Shown piece by piece: positions 36,717 through 49,605 of a stretch of 64,000 bases of DNA. Origin of the DNA: Chrysopilus asiliformis (lineage: Eukaryota > Arthropoda > Insecta > Diptera > Rhagionidae); the NCBI GenBank assembly GCA_964034945.1, contig OZ035963.1:67166682-67230681 (forward strand), read 5' to 3'. Both the position numbers and the translations under genes were made by a program. How positions within the stretch are numbered: position 1 is the first letter of the stretch; each line of letters starts with the position of its first letter. The notes beneath the pieces are model-generated. The model saw only the letters and a list, made by a program, of their open reading frames with translations. It ran no database searches and was not told the origin of the DNA.

Positions 36717-38165
36717 TTAAAGGAAATAATCTGCCTGAGGTTTTTTGGATGGTATTCCTCGACTTTCTTGTGGTGCTGCTTCAAATATCGTAAAATCTCT
36801 CTGCAGATGTTCGTTTAGTTCAAGTATTGCAGCAACATTTCCGCATCTACGAGATAAAGTAATATTAGAGTATTATTAGAAAATTGAGAACAAAAATGGC
36901 TATAAATCTATAAAAATCGGCAAATACCCTATACGAGAACATCAAACCGAATCTATTTGTATGGGGGAGGAAAGAAATTCTTTCATTTGTATGGAGGGGT
37001 TTAAGTATGAAATAATAATAATAACGGTTCTTCATAAAAATAATTGGAGGAAGAACTAGACATTAAAATTTTCTGCATTTCTACCTTTTACTGGTTCTAT
37101 GGAATTTGTTATAATTGTTCGTTCTGTCTGTAATTCTTCTAAAATTTATCTTACAAAAAACTCACCGATAGCAATAATTTGGCGCAGACCACACGGTCAA
37201 AACAGTCTCATTAAAATGCCATTTGAATCCTTCCATGACCAATTGATGCGCCCGACAGATCATATCGATATCATTTGTACTGTTGAACTGTGATACAACA
37301 TCTGAACCGAACAGATATCCCGCGCCACGGGGAGAAACGCCCCAGCCCATCTGATCCTCTGGATCGCTCCACAGCAAATCACACATTGGTCCATCGTGTG
37401 GCACCTCTTGTTTCCGATCGATCGATCGAATCTGATCCAAGTATTGTATTGAAGGGCTGAGACCACCATGAACACAGAAAATCTTGCCATCGATGATCGC
37501 CGATAAGCTAAGATAATCGAATATTTCTGTGCAGTAGCGCCACACCGCCGTCGATCCGTATTTTCGCAGGCATTCATCGTAGAAGCCGTAGACTTGTGTG
37601 ATCTGTCGGGATTCATGGTTGCCCCGGATCAGTGTTATTCTGTCGGGGTAGCGAACCTGTAACATTTTGGAAAGATGAGTTGTTGAGTGTGAAATTTGTT
37701 TATTTGGATTTGGGCACATTTGCGTTAGTTTAACCATATGGTAGTAGAAACATTAAGTTGATTTTTGTTTACTGTTTTTGGCCATCGACTTCAACAGACT
37801 TCATTTAAGAGCGAAATAACGCAAATGATCCCAAATCGACTGAAACCAAGCAAGTGGCATACTTTTAAAGCGAGTAGTAGCAGGAACGTTTCGACGCTGT
37901 AGTAGCCCCGATCGACAAAGTCACCCATGAATAGGTAATTGGTCTCGGGCACATCGCCGCCCACCTTGAACAGCTCCTTGAGATCATAGAATTGCCCATG
38001 GATGTCACCGCAAACCGTGACAGGGGAGTCGACACGTTGGACATTGCCTTCTTCTACGAGGATCTCTCGGGCCTTCGCACACAACGCTTTCACTTCGCAC
38101 TCCTTGATAATTTCGCATCGTTTCAGCTGTTCGATCTGCCGGTCAAGGTCACTGTAGTCTGTCAT
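36717..38165 (-). CDS. Pp4-19C: Serine/threonine-protein phosphatase 4 catalytic subunit
   Basis: Exons on the minus strand are 37863-38165, 37166-37656 and 36717-36846, joined at TTAAAA|GTATGC, TTACAG|GTTCGC, TATCG|GTGAGT and CTCGTAG|ATGCGG. They encode 307 residues, the length of PP4 catalytic subunits. The PPP-family signatures are all present: [24 protein letters not shown] and HGGLSP. The start [18 protein letters not shown] and the end DYFL fit PP4; the terminal Leu is the carboxyl-methylation site shared with PP2A. PP4 is a metal-dependent phosphatase acting with regulatory subunits in centrosome function, DNA repair and signalling. It is read divergently from flotillin-2, about 2 kb away. 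Confidence 0.97.
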
Positions 38166-38484
38166 TTTCCGTTATTGTACCGTGATTTCGTCCTTCGTCC
38201 TGAGAGGATTCTGGCTACGGCTTCTGTATGAGGCGGAAGTGGGGCTGTGATCTACTGCGACTGTTTCAGAGGCTTCTTTCTTGCACTGATGTTGCCAATG
38301 ATGATGCTCGGTAAAAATACATGAATTGATGAACGTTCCTGAAAAATCAAGAAAGATAAGTCGGTAATACTTGCTTCCAACGAACCTTGAGATAAAATTG
38401 AATGTTTCTCGGATTTCATAACAAAAACACTTAAGCTTGGGGGCTGATTAACAAAAATTGCAAAAGGTCTTTTCGAGCTCCACA

Positions 38485-38862
38485 TTAACTAGCGGGAAGA
38501 GTCGAAATCTGCAATTTACAGTTAAATTGTACCCCCTGCACTGTGTTCCCCACACAAATAAATCCAATTAAGCCGACTGTTTCGGATTTCCAGCAGAAAA
38601 ACGGATTAATCGATGGAAACGAGTTTTGCGGGGTAAATGACTTTCTACTTGTCGATACACGGCAATACCCCAATTTCGCCTGTTTGCCCGCTTTCGGGGC
38701 TTTAAATTTACAGCAAGCCCAAGCATATTGTCCAGAAAATGTCCTGGACGACCCATAAATAACGGGAGCGGATAGAAATCCGAAAATCGACGAAAACTTT
38801 CCCGCTATCGAAATGCGAACGGGGTCTCCAGAAAACCTCTTGTAAACCATTTTCCTGTGCAT
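38485..38862 (-). other. Coding-like island upstream of Pp4, strand uncertain
   Basis: The island is richer in GC than its flanks. On the minus strand it is open from ATG at 38862 to TAG at 38485 (125 residues, start MHRKMVYKRFSGDP, end LQISTLPAS). On the plus strand a frame through 38510-38758 has more natural-looking codons (many RNY) and six cysteines, including NGNEFCGVNDFLLVDTR-like and QQAQAYCPENVLDDP segments, before TAA at 38756. That frame stays open for 31 further codons after the stop. A possible plus acceptor (ATTTACAG) lies at about 38521. I recognise neither product. It could be an old exon, a pseudogene, or simply Pp4 5' UTR and promoter sequence. Confidence 0.3.
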
Positions 38863-38871
38863 TTTTTGCAA

Positions 38872-40252
38872 ATATATTTGTTTAGTGCACTACAACGCAA
38901 TGAAAACTCACCGATTTTTCCCAAAGAAAAGTCCAAACGATTGAAATGATGTCTGAATTTCCACCAACTCGATCGCTTCGAAACAAAAAAGCAAAGTGAA
39001 ACGTAATGGCCTTTAAGCGGACTTGAAGTAGACCTCGGACCTAGCTAGAATCTACCAGATTCGCTTTTTAACTTTGTTCTTGTTCCGTGGTTAACGAGGT
39101 ACTCTAATTGACCTAACCTCAGTTTACTGCAAGCCCATGCGTTTTGTTTGAACAAAGAAAAATAGCGAAAAAATGTCAAATTTTGACTCTAAACCAGCTT
39201 CAAAATAACAAAAAAAAAATGGTTCACTTGCAACCACTTTTTGGTGGTAAAAACACAGCAAAAAATTAGAACTTAGTAGAATTTTTTTTCCAAAGCGATT
39301 TGAAACGAAAAAAACCCAAATAAAAGATAAAAAATCGAAAATATCTTATAAATTAAGTAATTTATTTTGTAACAGTTGATATTCTGTGGACTGAGACTGT
39401 CAAAAATGAACAGATTAACAAGATTGTTAACAAGATTCAATTTTGCTTTTTTAAAATATTTCCCCAAATTACACCAAGTGATTAATATTTCACAAAATCT
39501 GTAAAATTTGCTCTCTAAAAATTTTTTTATGCATTGTGACAAATTTTTACTAATTACGAAAGGGATTGTTTTAAATTGTTTCGAATTTCCCGCGGACGCA
39601 TAAAGTCTAGATTCGCGAGAATGAACGAAGAGTAATCAAAACTTAACGAACGAATTTTCCGTGTTTTTTGTTGTAAAAAATTTGTGGTTCGACAATAGCA
39701 GTAGTGAGCAAGCAGCACGAACGCAAGAGGAAGTTAGCGGGATTCGGACATTAATTAGGAAGAAAGTAATATTTGGCGTCTATAAAAATCGGAACTTTAA
39801 TCATCACTTGTCGCAATTTGTTTTCTGTGTAGATTTGCATTCGCTTCATCGCTGTAATTGCGTAAAATCGCATTTGGTATCCAGTTTAGTTTGTTGTGTA
39901 GTGCGTTTTCGGTCGTTCTTGCTCCAGTTTTTCGCAGCGGGAATTGAAAGTGGGCAAAAAGCACTCTAAATTCGATTTTTGTTCTGTTTTCATACCGCAA
40001 ACAGTGAAAGTGGTGTTAAATTCTTGAAATTCTTGGCAGCATTCTTGAGGAGTGGTTGTGTTCGCTGCATAAATTCAGGCGCGAGTGAAAAATCGAGTAC
40101 TAGTGCACTTACTAGGATTTAGCAGAAAAGGATTCTCGTGGATATCTATTGCTCCCCAGGGTTTTAGCGGAGCACTTTTCAGCAGAACCCCCAGAGCTGG
40201 GAGTCGCAAAAGGGACAGGGAAACAGGAGAAATCTTCAGGACAGGCGCAAAC
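38872..40252 (+). promoter_or_regulatory. Flotillin-2 5' flank and leader region
   Basis: No separate gene is supported. Frames such as 39661-39969 and 40085-40414 start from GTG or TTG codons, and the latter overlaps the flotillin-2 start. Composition becomes less AT-rich from about 39570, as expected for a promoter and 5' UTR. I could not place the start site. Confidence 0.4.
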
Positions 40253-40301
40253 ATGGGAAATATTTATACCACAGGGCCCAATGAGGCGCTCATTGTTTCA
40301 G
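40253..40301 (+). CDS. Flo-2: Flotillin-2, first coding exon
   Basis: The ATG at 40253 opens MGNIYTTGPNEALIVSG, ending at a consensus donor (TTTCAG|GTGAGT). This is the N terminus of flotillin-2/reggie-1: Gly2 for myristoylation and the conserved GPNEALIVSGG segment, one residue of which is completed by the next exon. Flotillin-2 is a membrane-microdomain scaffold protein of the SPFH family. The remaining exons do not appear anywhere in the 23.7 kb to the right. The intron therefore runs off the window and contains the GMC genes on the opposite strand. The exon is only 49 bases, but the match is specific. Confidence 0.85.
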
Positions 40302-42037
40302 GTGAGTTCAGGGCCGTAGCCAGGGGAAAGCCAGCAAGGGCTCAGCCCTTTTTGGGAAAATGTTTGCCCTTTCTTGCGAAATTTTTAGTGTCCTTTTTCC
40401 TATACTACTTGTAAAGTGGACAACAATTATGAATTTGTTCATAAATACCATGAATTTGTTCATAAATACTTCAATGAACGCCGCCGTTCTTGATTTTTAT
40501 GAACGAATACCATTTGCCTTAAATAAATAAAATGGAAATTTCAGGTAAGATTCGAACCTTCAAAATCGCTCATATTTTTCAACGTTTTCCTTGGCCCTGT
40601 GTCAGGATAATTAAACTTCCCTCCTGTCTGCCAAGCGGCCGACTTTAATGACGAAATGCAATCGTAATTACCTGATCGGCTGCGTTACCTGACAGGAAAG
40701 CGAGTATAAGTTTTTGTTCCCTTCGACTATCTCTGCCTGCGTATCTTTTTGTTGTCAACCTGATGTTCAACGGGGTGCGGAAGCGGTAAGAAGGGGAAGA
40801 ACCCCTGAAGATGGTGGAAGTTTAGAGAGTAGTGGCGACAGGGAATAGAAAAAGTGAAAAATCAATAAAATGCCGAAAAAGCGTAATCCATCCACTCCCC
40901 CCTCTCCAGAAAATGAAACTGAAATGTTCGTTTGTGTACAGTGGAACTTACAAACGCACATGGTCTTCTATGCGTTCAACTCCCTTCGTTTCCCCGCAGC
41001 TTCCCTTCACGAGCATTTTTTTTATCTCGTCTGTCTGACGTGTGTTCGTTCCCAGTCCATCCAGAAAAAAATTTTATTCCTATACTTTATTCCCAATGAT
41101 TGGTTTCTGTTCTCCCGCCTTTTTTCCGGCCGCTTACAGATTCGCGGATGACGAAATTCGACGTGATAGAGACCTAAAAATAAAGCCCACAATTTATTTT
41201 ATTTATCTTTTAGAGTCGATTCAGGGGAGGAGGCTCCCGGAGCAATCATTGCTCTCAGGAGGCATCCATTTCTTGTATCAAACATGTGCAAAATTTTACC
41301 AGACGCCCGAGTTTAATATCAGAAATCGACTAAAAAAATATCAAAATTCGTTTGAAATTGGATAACGAAAAAAAAAAAAATTCCTTAGTGGTTTTCGCAT
41401 TTTTCGATTGTTTTATTGCTGAGAAGTTTTTGGACCATTAACCCATACATCTTTTGGCGTGTTCTGTACGAAGTGAAGATACATTTGTTGGATTAAATCT
41501 TAGAGAGCTTGAAATTGAGGCATTCTACTTTTTGAATTTTGATCATTTTTAGAACAAATGTTTTTAATAGAAAGCTTATTTTACAAAAATATAGTAACTA
41601 CAGTGGAAGCTGTGTTTCCGAACTTAATCTTTCTTAAAATGGTGTTCATAAACCGAATCGCTTATGAACTGAAAAGAGGGTTCTCTGAAAAAACTAAAAA
41701 AACTAATCAGAAAATGTTCACTGAAATTAATTTTAAGCCTTCTCATTTCACGCTGGTCGATTATTTTTCTTTCGTTTGATATTTTACACTGGAAATGACT
41801 CTCAGGTGTTAATTATTGAACTAATTTCGATAATTTCTAACAAAAGTTTTCATAGAATTTTCAACAAATACATTCTGGATTTGTTTGGATTTGTTTTCCA
41901 GAGTTGTTATTATTTTCCCCAAAAAACAACCCTGGTTTTCATTACGGCAATTTGCTTCCTTTTTATTAAGTTTAAATGTAAATGAATGAAAATCGATGAT
42001 GAAATAAATTTGCATAAGATCGATTCTGTACTAATCA

Positions 42038-42215
42038 CACGGAGAGAAATCCAAATAGGAATTACGAGACAGTGGACTATTTTGGGAATTATTCCTAAAA
42101 TTTTGGGGAAAATTCCTATTTTTGGGCACGAATTTCCCTTTTGTTTGGGACTCATTACTAAAAAAATTCACTGTCTCGTATATTCCCATATTTTTTAGGA
42201 ATATTTCTCTCCGTG
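42038..42215. mobile_element. 178-bp MITE with CACGGAGAGAAAT terminal inverted repeats
   Basis: The left end CACGGAGAGAAAT and the right end ATTTCTCTCCGTG are perfect inverted repeats. Further in, GAGACAGTG (left) pairs with CACTGTCTC (right). The interior is rich in GGGAAT/ATTCC-type words. No coding capacity. The superfamily is uncertain because no clear target duplication could be read. Confidence 0.75.
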
Positions 42216-45200
42216 CAGAAAGTTTCTATCTGTCTCCGTTCGATCTCCGTCATAAATGCAATACTTTCCCTCTATAGAAGAGAAAACAAGATGTGCCGCT
42301 GAAGCAGAATTTGTGCCTTTCATAATTAAATATAATGTGATATAATTATAACATATTTAAAGATAAATCCTTTATTAAAATTAAAATTATTCAAACTAAA
42401 CTTGGCATAGTGGTTTCTTATCGCTCTGCTGCCACTTCTTATCACTGCTAGTATTTGTGGTGGCTTAACATGTTTTATTTTGGGCTGTTAGAAAAAAAAT
42501 CACATTTTTTTTATCGCTTCGAACGTTGGGTGGCAGCAAAACCCATATATCGTGTTTAACAACAGAACAAGCGACATTAAAAAGCATCGAAACATTAGCA
42601 TAAGCAACAATACATGGAAAACGTGACTACAACCGCAGTTTATTTAATTTTCTGCGAATTTTTCCCACCCTATAATTAACTGAATTTGTTTAAAACAACG
42701 AAAAACGGGAATAACTTGGATCACAAAATTGCGCGAAATTCAAAATTATTACAATTTTATATAAAATTAATCGTAAAAGGTTATCGTGAAGCTCGATTAG
42801 ATGGAATTGGGTGGCGGGGCGAGAAATACGTTGGCGATGGCGTTAAGCGCTTCTGAATCATATATGCGAAGCCATTTCGATTATGAAATTACGAAAATAA
42901 CAAAAACTCGAAAAGTATTTTTGATGTAAGACTGGTGTTTTTCTTGCTCATCGCAACAATTGTTGCCTGTGCATAATCAGAGTTGAGTTAACCAGGCGAC
43001 GATGACGCCTCCCAATTTCACCCCGTTTTTCCCCCTATAGAAGTCTATATGGCTTCGTAGATTAAATTGGTCAATTGAATGCTTTTCGGTTGTGCGCCAG
43101 CATTTTATGGACACATGAAATGTAAAGAGCATAAATTTTCGGTATCTTTTAGTATACGAGAACGAGGGACGTCGCGAGACGGGTTTTTTATGATCGTGTC
43201 TGAATTAGTGACGGCCCCAAAAATTCTCGTTTGCCATTTGAAACCAGCTCCGACCAAATTCAGTGCACCAGACTGGCTTAACTCGAAGTGGACTTAATTT
43301 TTTTTCCACATTCTTTAAGAATTGCTGTTCGATTGAAGTATATTCTTTTGAAATATTATAAATTCGTAAACCATCGTATTTCAGTAGATCCGTAACTTTC
43401 TCAATTTCATGAGAAAAAAAGATTTTTTATAGAAAAGTCGTAACGTACACTGCGACTTCCTAAAAATGTTTAGAAGATACTAATTTTTTAATAACCCGTT
43501 TTTGAGTAAATCAAGAAATTTTTTTTAGAAAAAATTATTATGATATAAATATCTTTGAAAAACTGCTTCTGCACTCAGCGAAAATTTTTATTAAGTGCTT
43601 TTTTCCTTTTAATTTTTAATACTTTATTTTTTCATATTTTCTTGATCGTGTCTATGTATCTTTTTAGGTAGAAATCAGTGCAATTATGCTGTGATTTTAC
43701 AATTCTAGAATGCAAATTCACAATTATCTGTAATTTTTGATCTCAAGTGTGATTTACACCAAAGATTAACCTTGATAAATGCACAATTTCGTGCAGTTTT
43801 CGGATAGGTGCACAATTTTTGCTGTTAAAGGAGTATCAGATAAGCGCAAATCCTCTCAACTCCATAATAAATCTAAGATCCGGCGAATACGGTATTGTTG
43901 TCATTCATAATTTCTATTTCTCGTGAACATACTTTGTTGAGTAACGCTGATAAAAATTTCCCTCGATAACTTTGATTTTTATCAATTTGATAAAGCCCTT
44001 ATATTATTTCACAGAGCCTTTTTTTCAGATCCAAAATTGATAAAGATTTTATCAAGTTGAAAAGAATTTTTGTTGAGTGTAAGATTAATTTTTAATAATT
44101 TAAGAAATAATATAGATTTTTTCCGGCTAAGATCTTCATTCCAATAAATTTTTACGCCTAAAAGTAGCTTTACGAAAACCACATGATTTGATAAGTTTTA
44201 TCTTTCAGAATATTTTGACGCCGAGTTCCACATTTTTTTTGTGCAACTTTTAAAAATATTCTCGAAACCAGTTTCAGGCCGCTTAATTTAAATTTACACT
44301 CATGAAAAGTCTAAGAAAACCCGTTCGTCAGACTGGCAAGTATTTACTTTGAAATTGTGTAATTCTCAACGTTGTGACGATCAACAATCAGTGAAACATG
44401 CCGGGAGATTTGTACAAATTGTGTAATTTTTGCTCTTCTCCAATGTATAGTTCGCTTTCGATTGGAGCTATTTCTGGAATTTAATCGCTTCGGCGAATGT
44501 TCTGATGGAGCGATTTACATTGAGTCGGTCATTTCAATGTTAGGTAGGGGCGTCGGCGGTATATTCATATAAAAAACTAGCTTTTTGTAGCGTTATTCCG
44601 TTCATTTTTTCTCGTCATGTGATAAGAAATTCTGTTCATTTGCTTATATGATTTAATATCACACACATAAGCTGCTAATACACATGTGAATTTACAGTCT
44701 TGGGATTTAAAAACACGAGATTAGGTTCTGCTATGAATTAAATGTCAAGAATCTCAACGTTTTTGTGCAAGTCTTGTTTTCATTTTGATTCTAAATGATG
44801 ATGGCTAATGATCTCATTTGATGAAAATTAATCGGTTTTCATTATGCTTTACTGTTTATGATGGATGATGGTCTAATTTTGAATTATTATTTTTTGTGAT
44901 TGAACTTCAGCTTTTATTTGCAGTGTTATGGGGACACTGGATTTCATTGTGTTGGTGAAAATCTTAAGAACGCAACGTAACAAGCTTGTATATTCGTGTA
45001 GATAAGGAACTACTGGAATTCCAGCTACTGGTTCTAGCGATTGTTTGGGTGTAAATCACAAAAAAAAACATAGTTGTGATCAACAGAAAAATTCCTCTGT
45101 AATATTCAGTTTCGGAAAAAGGATAAATAGCTCGAGAACCGTTAAAGATGCGTAAAAACCGGTAAAGGAAAAAAATCAGGAAATTTATAAAAACCGTCAA

Positions 45201-46866
45201 AGGTAAAAATTCAGAAACAATGCATTTTTTCCCAAAAGCGCACGCGCGTTTTCAAAAAACTGTGCTTTTAAAACAAATTGTATGGTATAGCTAATGTTAC
45301 TTTTCCAAAAGTTGACATAAAAATCACGATTGATTTCTCTGTATCGTGAATTAAAAATATTCTTCCATTTACAACATTGACGCTAGACGACCGCCGTCGC
45401 CGTATTGCGAAAAATTTCACCGGCTGCGCCAACAAAGATAAAATTGTTCTCTATTGAAATATTAATAAAAATCCCAACCTTCCTACTTGTTTGCTAAGAC
45501 TGTATGTTTGTATGCTTATACAATTTGAAAGGTAACAGAAACCACTCTTATCACCAGATTCAAATTGGATATTTCTCTAAAAAAAAGTATCCTTTTTTGT
45601 TATTGTCAGCCACAGGATATCTAAACCGGTCTACTGGCTGGCACTCGTCGATGGATTGAATATGTCGGCAAAGATTTTAAATATGCCTAAGTTAGATTTA
45701 TGTAAATCAACAAAAATTTATTTTCCCCTAAATCGAGCCCCCTTTTTTTCAACTAAACGACCGACGGCATAATGGTTGAATTCGCCTATGTTGGAGGATG
45801 AGATCAGATGGTGCTTTTTTTTGTTGTTGTTTTATTTCCTTTGCAATATTGCACGTGCCTAGACGAATTGAAATTGAGGCAAGGTTGGAAAATAAACGCA
45901 TTGATTGACCCATGAGGATGGCGGTGAGTTCACGTATACCTACAATATTTATTACGTGAAGGGTTCGGTTGGTAATCAACCAAAATATAAATTTAAAATG
46001 CACTTCTCAACACATCAATTACCCTTTGACGAAAGGACGATCGGTGCGGAAAGAGACTTTTAGCCCTTAGACGCCTCTTCAAATAAAAAAAAAAACTGGA
46101 TTGAATCACAACGAGAGCCTTTGCCAACTCGAGCAGCCGCCTTTTTAAAATGTCCACGAAAATAAAAGGGTTCTGCTGGCTGTTGTTGGTTATAATATAG
46201 TCCAGTGGATCTTCGTCTAGGTAGTAGCGTAACCATTGAATCCTTGACTGAAATTCTCGCCCTGAGTTTTTACACCGAACACCATCCTGTTTCTATGATG
46301 CAATCATTTCCCTGGTGTTTGTCCCTTTCTGGGGGTTTTGCCTGTCTACAGAGAGAACAAAATATTTTCAGCACCAGTAATTTCATAATTTACGAGTCCA
46401 CGCACACACACGCTGAAGGCGAAATAGAATGCTGCAAGGATTCTATAAGGAACGCCAGAGGGAATCGCGAGCCGGTTGCATCCTTTAAAGGGGATTGTTT
46501 TAAAGAGGACACAGCAGTGATTCGCCAAGACAGTTTTAATGAAAATAGATGCAGGACGAATACCAAGGATTACTGAAATGTCATCGTCCTTTAGATCCCT
46601 TCTATGTCCGCTTTCGGATCCGGTTCAATTGATAAATGCGGATTTATGTGGAAAAAATACACTCTTGTCTCTCCAGAGATGAATCATAGTGATTTACTTT
46701 CTACTTCTGGGATGTCAAAGAATGGGTAACTGAAAAAGGATTCTCTCCTTGGCGTCGTCATCATCATCAAGGATTTCCCAAAAACGATCCAGTATAGACG
46801 ATTTCTTGCGATGTCTATAGGACACTGTGGCGCTCATCTTTTATTGTTTCTGCGACAGTAATTTTT

Positions 46867-47056
46867 ATACTCTATATGGTCTATCATATAGAAGTATATT
46901 AGATTTAGTATATCGTTTGTAACCCATCGTCAGACACAAAAATGATCTACACCAGGGTGTTTGAGATGACATAAGATTTTGATTTCCGCATATCCGTCCG
47001 TCTGTCCGTGAACACTATAACTTTCGAAAGGATTGAGCTAGAGACTTGAAATTTCC
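46867..47056 (+). repeat. Dispersed repeat family A, left-hand part
   Basis: From ATACTCTATATGG through CTACACCAGGGTGTTTGAGA and CCGTCCGTCTGTCCGTGAAC to GAGCTAGAGACTTGAAATTT, then similarity stops. It is a truncated copy; the 11 bases before it (CAGTAATTTTT) are shared with the copy at 10568. Confidence 0.7.
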
Positions 47057-48502
47057 CACAAATGATGCTTATTTGGCTCATTTAATGACAAGGAATTGTT
47101 GCCAGATGCCTAGCTTATCATTTGACGTTTCTGATCTGATATTTTTGACCAGCATTTTACTGCTAGCGTCATCCATTGAAAAATGCCGGTTTTTAATTTG
47201 TACTCCTAATACTATAGATATTCATCAAAATATGTTCGAAAACTTCTCCTTCGTTTATCACTGATTTATCTCTTTTTAGCGTAATTTTATCAAACTGTCA
47301 AAAATCCATGACAAATCAAATTTATCTTTTCCGTCAAACGATATTCAGTTCAGTGAACCCAAAATTTTCATGCGTCCATTTTCAAATTGAGTTAATTTCA
47401 CTATCTAGTGAAAATCACATGTCATTGTCAGTGACATGTCACTTGAACTGTCAAACTATCATGATTTGAATCTGTTAAATGAGTAAACAAACTGCATGTT
47501 ATTTGTATACCATTGGGAAATGTAACAAATCGAATCAAATGAATCACATTTTTGCTCAAATAAATTGATTTTCACTAATAACAACAATAATGGGGAGATA
47601 TAGTGTCTGCGAGAAACCACATTGTCATTGACACATGATACAAAATAACAGCTCTAGGATTCATTTGCCAACAAAATTTCATTTCCTTAGTTTCTTCCTA
47701 CAATTCCGATTTTATTTCATTCGCATCCCAGCACGCAGGGAAAAAAAAGATAGTCGAAAAATTGACACCCCTTTTTGACGTCAAAATGTTGAGAGTTCGT
47801 CCTTGTTTCGATTTTATTTCATCTCACTTCCTCGTTCACTTTGGATTGGCGCCGTGCATAACTTTAGGCAATGCGTTTCGGGCATTAGTACTGCTTTAGG
47901 CGTCGCCGATTTTTTTTTCTCAAAATTCTGCGAAACGTGTGTGTTACATAAAATTGGTTTTTATAGCCGAAATGTCAATTTACGATGCCGTTAACAGTAT
48001 TACATTCCCACCCTAATAATGCGACATTTGCCTCAAACTGAAATCCAGTCACAGTCGTACCTCTTGGGTTATGCAATTCGTTGTAGTAATTTATAGGCGC
48101 ATACAGTCCTATAGCCACCCTCTCAAACTTTTCACAGAGATATCCTGAAGGACCCTATTCTTTATTTAAACATGTTGTTAGATGATGTTATGCTATGCTC
48201 TGTTCTGCTATTCATCTAAAATTGCTGCAGAGTTTCAGTATTCGCCTTGATTTATGCATTTTATGCCCATTATTTAAGAAGAAAATTATGGATAATCATC
48301 AGGAGAGTGACATATCAGTGTTTGTTACACTTAATATTCCCATGGGGAAAGAAATATGGATTTACATAAAGATATACAGTGGGAAACTCTTAAAACGACC
48401 ACCTGAATATTTCGTCTTGAAGTTTAATTTCAAATTCTGTAAAAGATTTAGTCTGTGAAACCACTTTCAGGAGTTTCAGCATTTCCGTAATAGCAGACAA
48501 AA

Positions 48503-48660
48503 AAGAATTTGAAGTGAACAGCACATGACTTTCTTATACAAAATCTACTTCCCCGCACAATTTACACCATAACCAGACGAAAAATAGTAGTTTATACAAC
48601 ATTTTTTTTTACAAAATCTGAAGTATCTGGATAACGGTAAAATAAAAGATTTACGGTTGA
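48503..48660 (+). repeat. Dispersed repeat family C, copy 2
   Basis: Carries GTGAACAGCACATGACTTTC, AAATCTAC, then TCTGGATAACGGTAAAATAA and GATTTACGGT. It matches 9022-9180 directly and 52430-52580 in reverse. Confidence 0.55.
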
Positions 48661-48759
48661 GGGGAATAATGTAAAACATTTCAACATCTTGAATTATTCC
48701 TTTGACTATTTTTCCAAAAAACCGATTTTTTTCGGCCGTTTATTATTATAGAATGAGAC

Positions 48760-48780
48760 CATTATATCGGAATTTCACTG
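48760..48780 (-). mobile_element. Isolated pogo/Tigger-like terminal repeat
   Basis: Minus strand CAGTGAAATTCCGATATAAT, the typical form of pogo/Tigger element ends (CAGTGAAA or CAGTAGAA followed by a TATAA-type or TCGAA-type segment). No partner end or transposase was found nearby. Confidence 0.4.
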
Positions 48781-49560
48781 TTAATATTGTATATTTTTGA
48801 AATGCAATTCCCTTTTTGTTTCTCTCTATTCTATTTTGACTTTGATTCGACTTTTTTAACTTCACTCAAAAGAATAAATCTTAAAGAAAATCCTTTGCTT
48901 TCTTGGTAAAAAATTTCCATTTCATGATTTCACTCGGCAGAAGTACTTTTTCAAGATAGTAGTATCCTTTATTCCGGCATATGCTTTAGGCCGATTCGCG
49001 CGTTAAAATGTTGTTGCTCGCCCCATCAGACAGCCGTTATGAATAATTAAGCATCCTCTTTATGAAACCAGAGATAGACTGTCATATTGTATTACTAAGC
49101 CAATCCATTGCCATCTATATTTCTCCCTTGTCGAGATTTCCGACATATGCCGGGATGTTTTTTTTTGCTCTGTAATAAGAGAAATTGTTTAAAAATTTAT
49201 GTCCATTAGTTTCTGAAATCTCTTGGTTAATTTTGAAGGTTTTTCCGAACTTTTCCGAGTATTTTTTGAATGTGATTTTTGATTTTTGATATATAGGTAA
49301 AGATAAATTGAATTCTAAAGAGCTGTTTTTATATTTGCACACTAAAGTAGTAGTACTACGACTCACCGGGCTTGTTAAAGAGTTGGCAGTTAAAATTAGA
49401 ATTTTTAGTACTACGGATTTATAAATAGTTGCAAATGGCCATTCCAAGTAGGATGTATTTCAGCTAAATATGGTCACCCTAACTCCAAGTCACAGAACTA
49501 GTTAGTCGAAAGTCTTGGAAAAAAGATCTTTTGAAAAATCTACGAGTTATTGAAGAATTC

Positions 49561-49605
49561 GAATTATCGAGGTTCGAATTATCGAGGTTCGACTTATCGA
49601 GGTTC
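49561..49605. repeat. Three tandem 15-bp units of a transposon-end-like sequence
   Basis: GAATTATCGAGGTTC occurs twice exactly and a third time with one change (GACTTATCGAGGTTC). Read in reverse, the units resemble the AACCTCGATAATTCGAA end of pogo/Tigger elements. I infer a subterminal repeat array or a local expansion of one end. Confidence 0.6.

Noticed and set aside
45749..46576. Frames 45749-46003 (minus) and 46205-46576 (plus)
   Set aside because: No ATG-led conserved product, no domain, and low-complexity flanks; considered chance.
49115..49447. 110-codon minus-strand frame
   Set aside because: It starts from TTG, lies in AT-rich intron, has no domain, and one frame of this length is expected by chance in a window of this composition.
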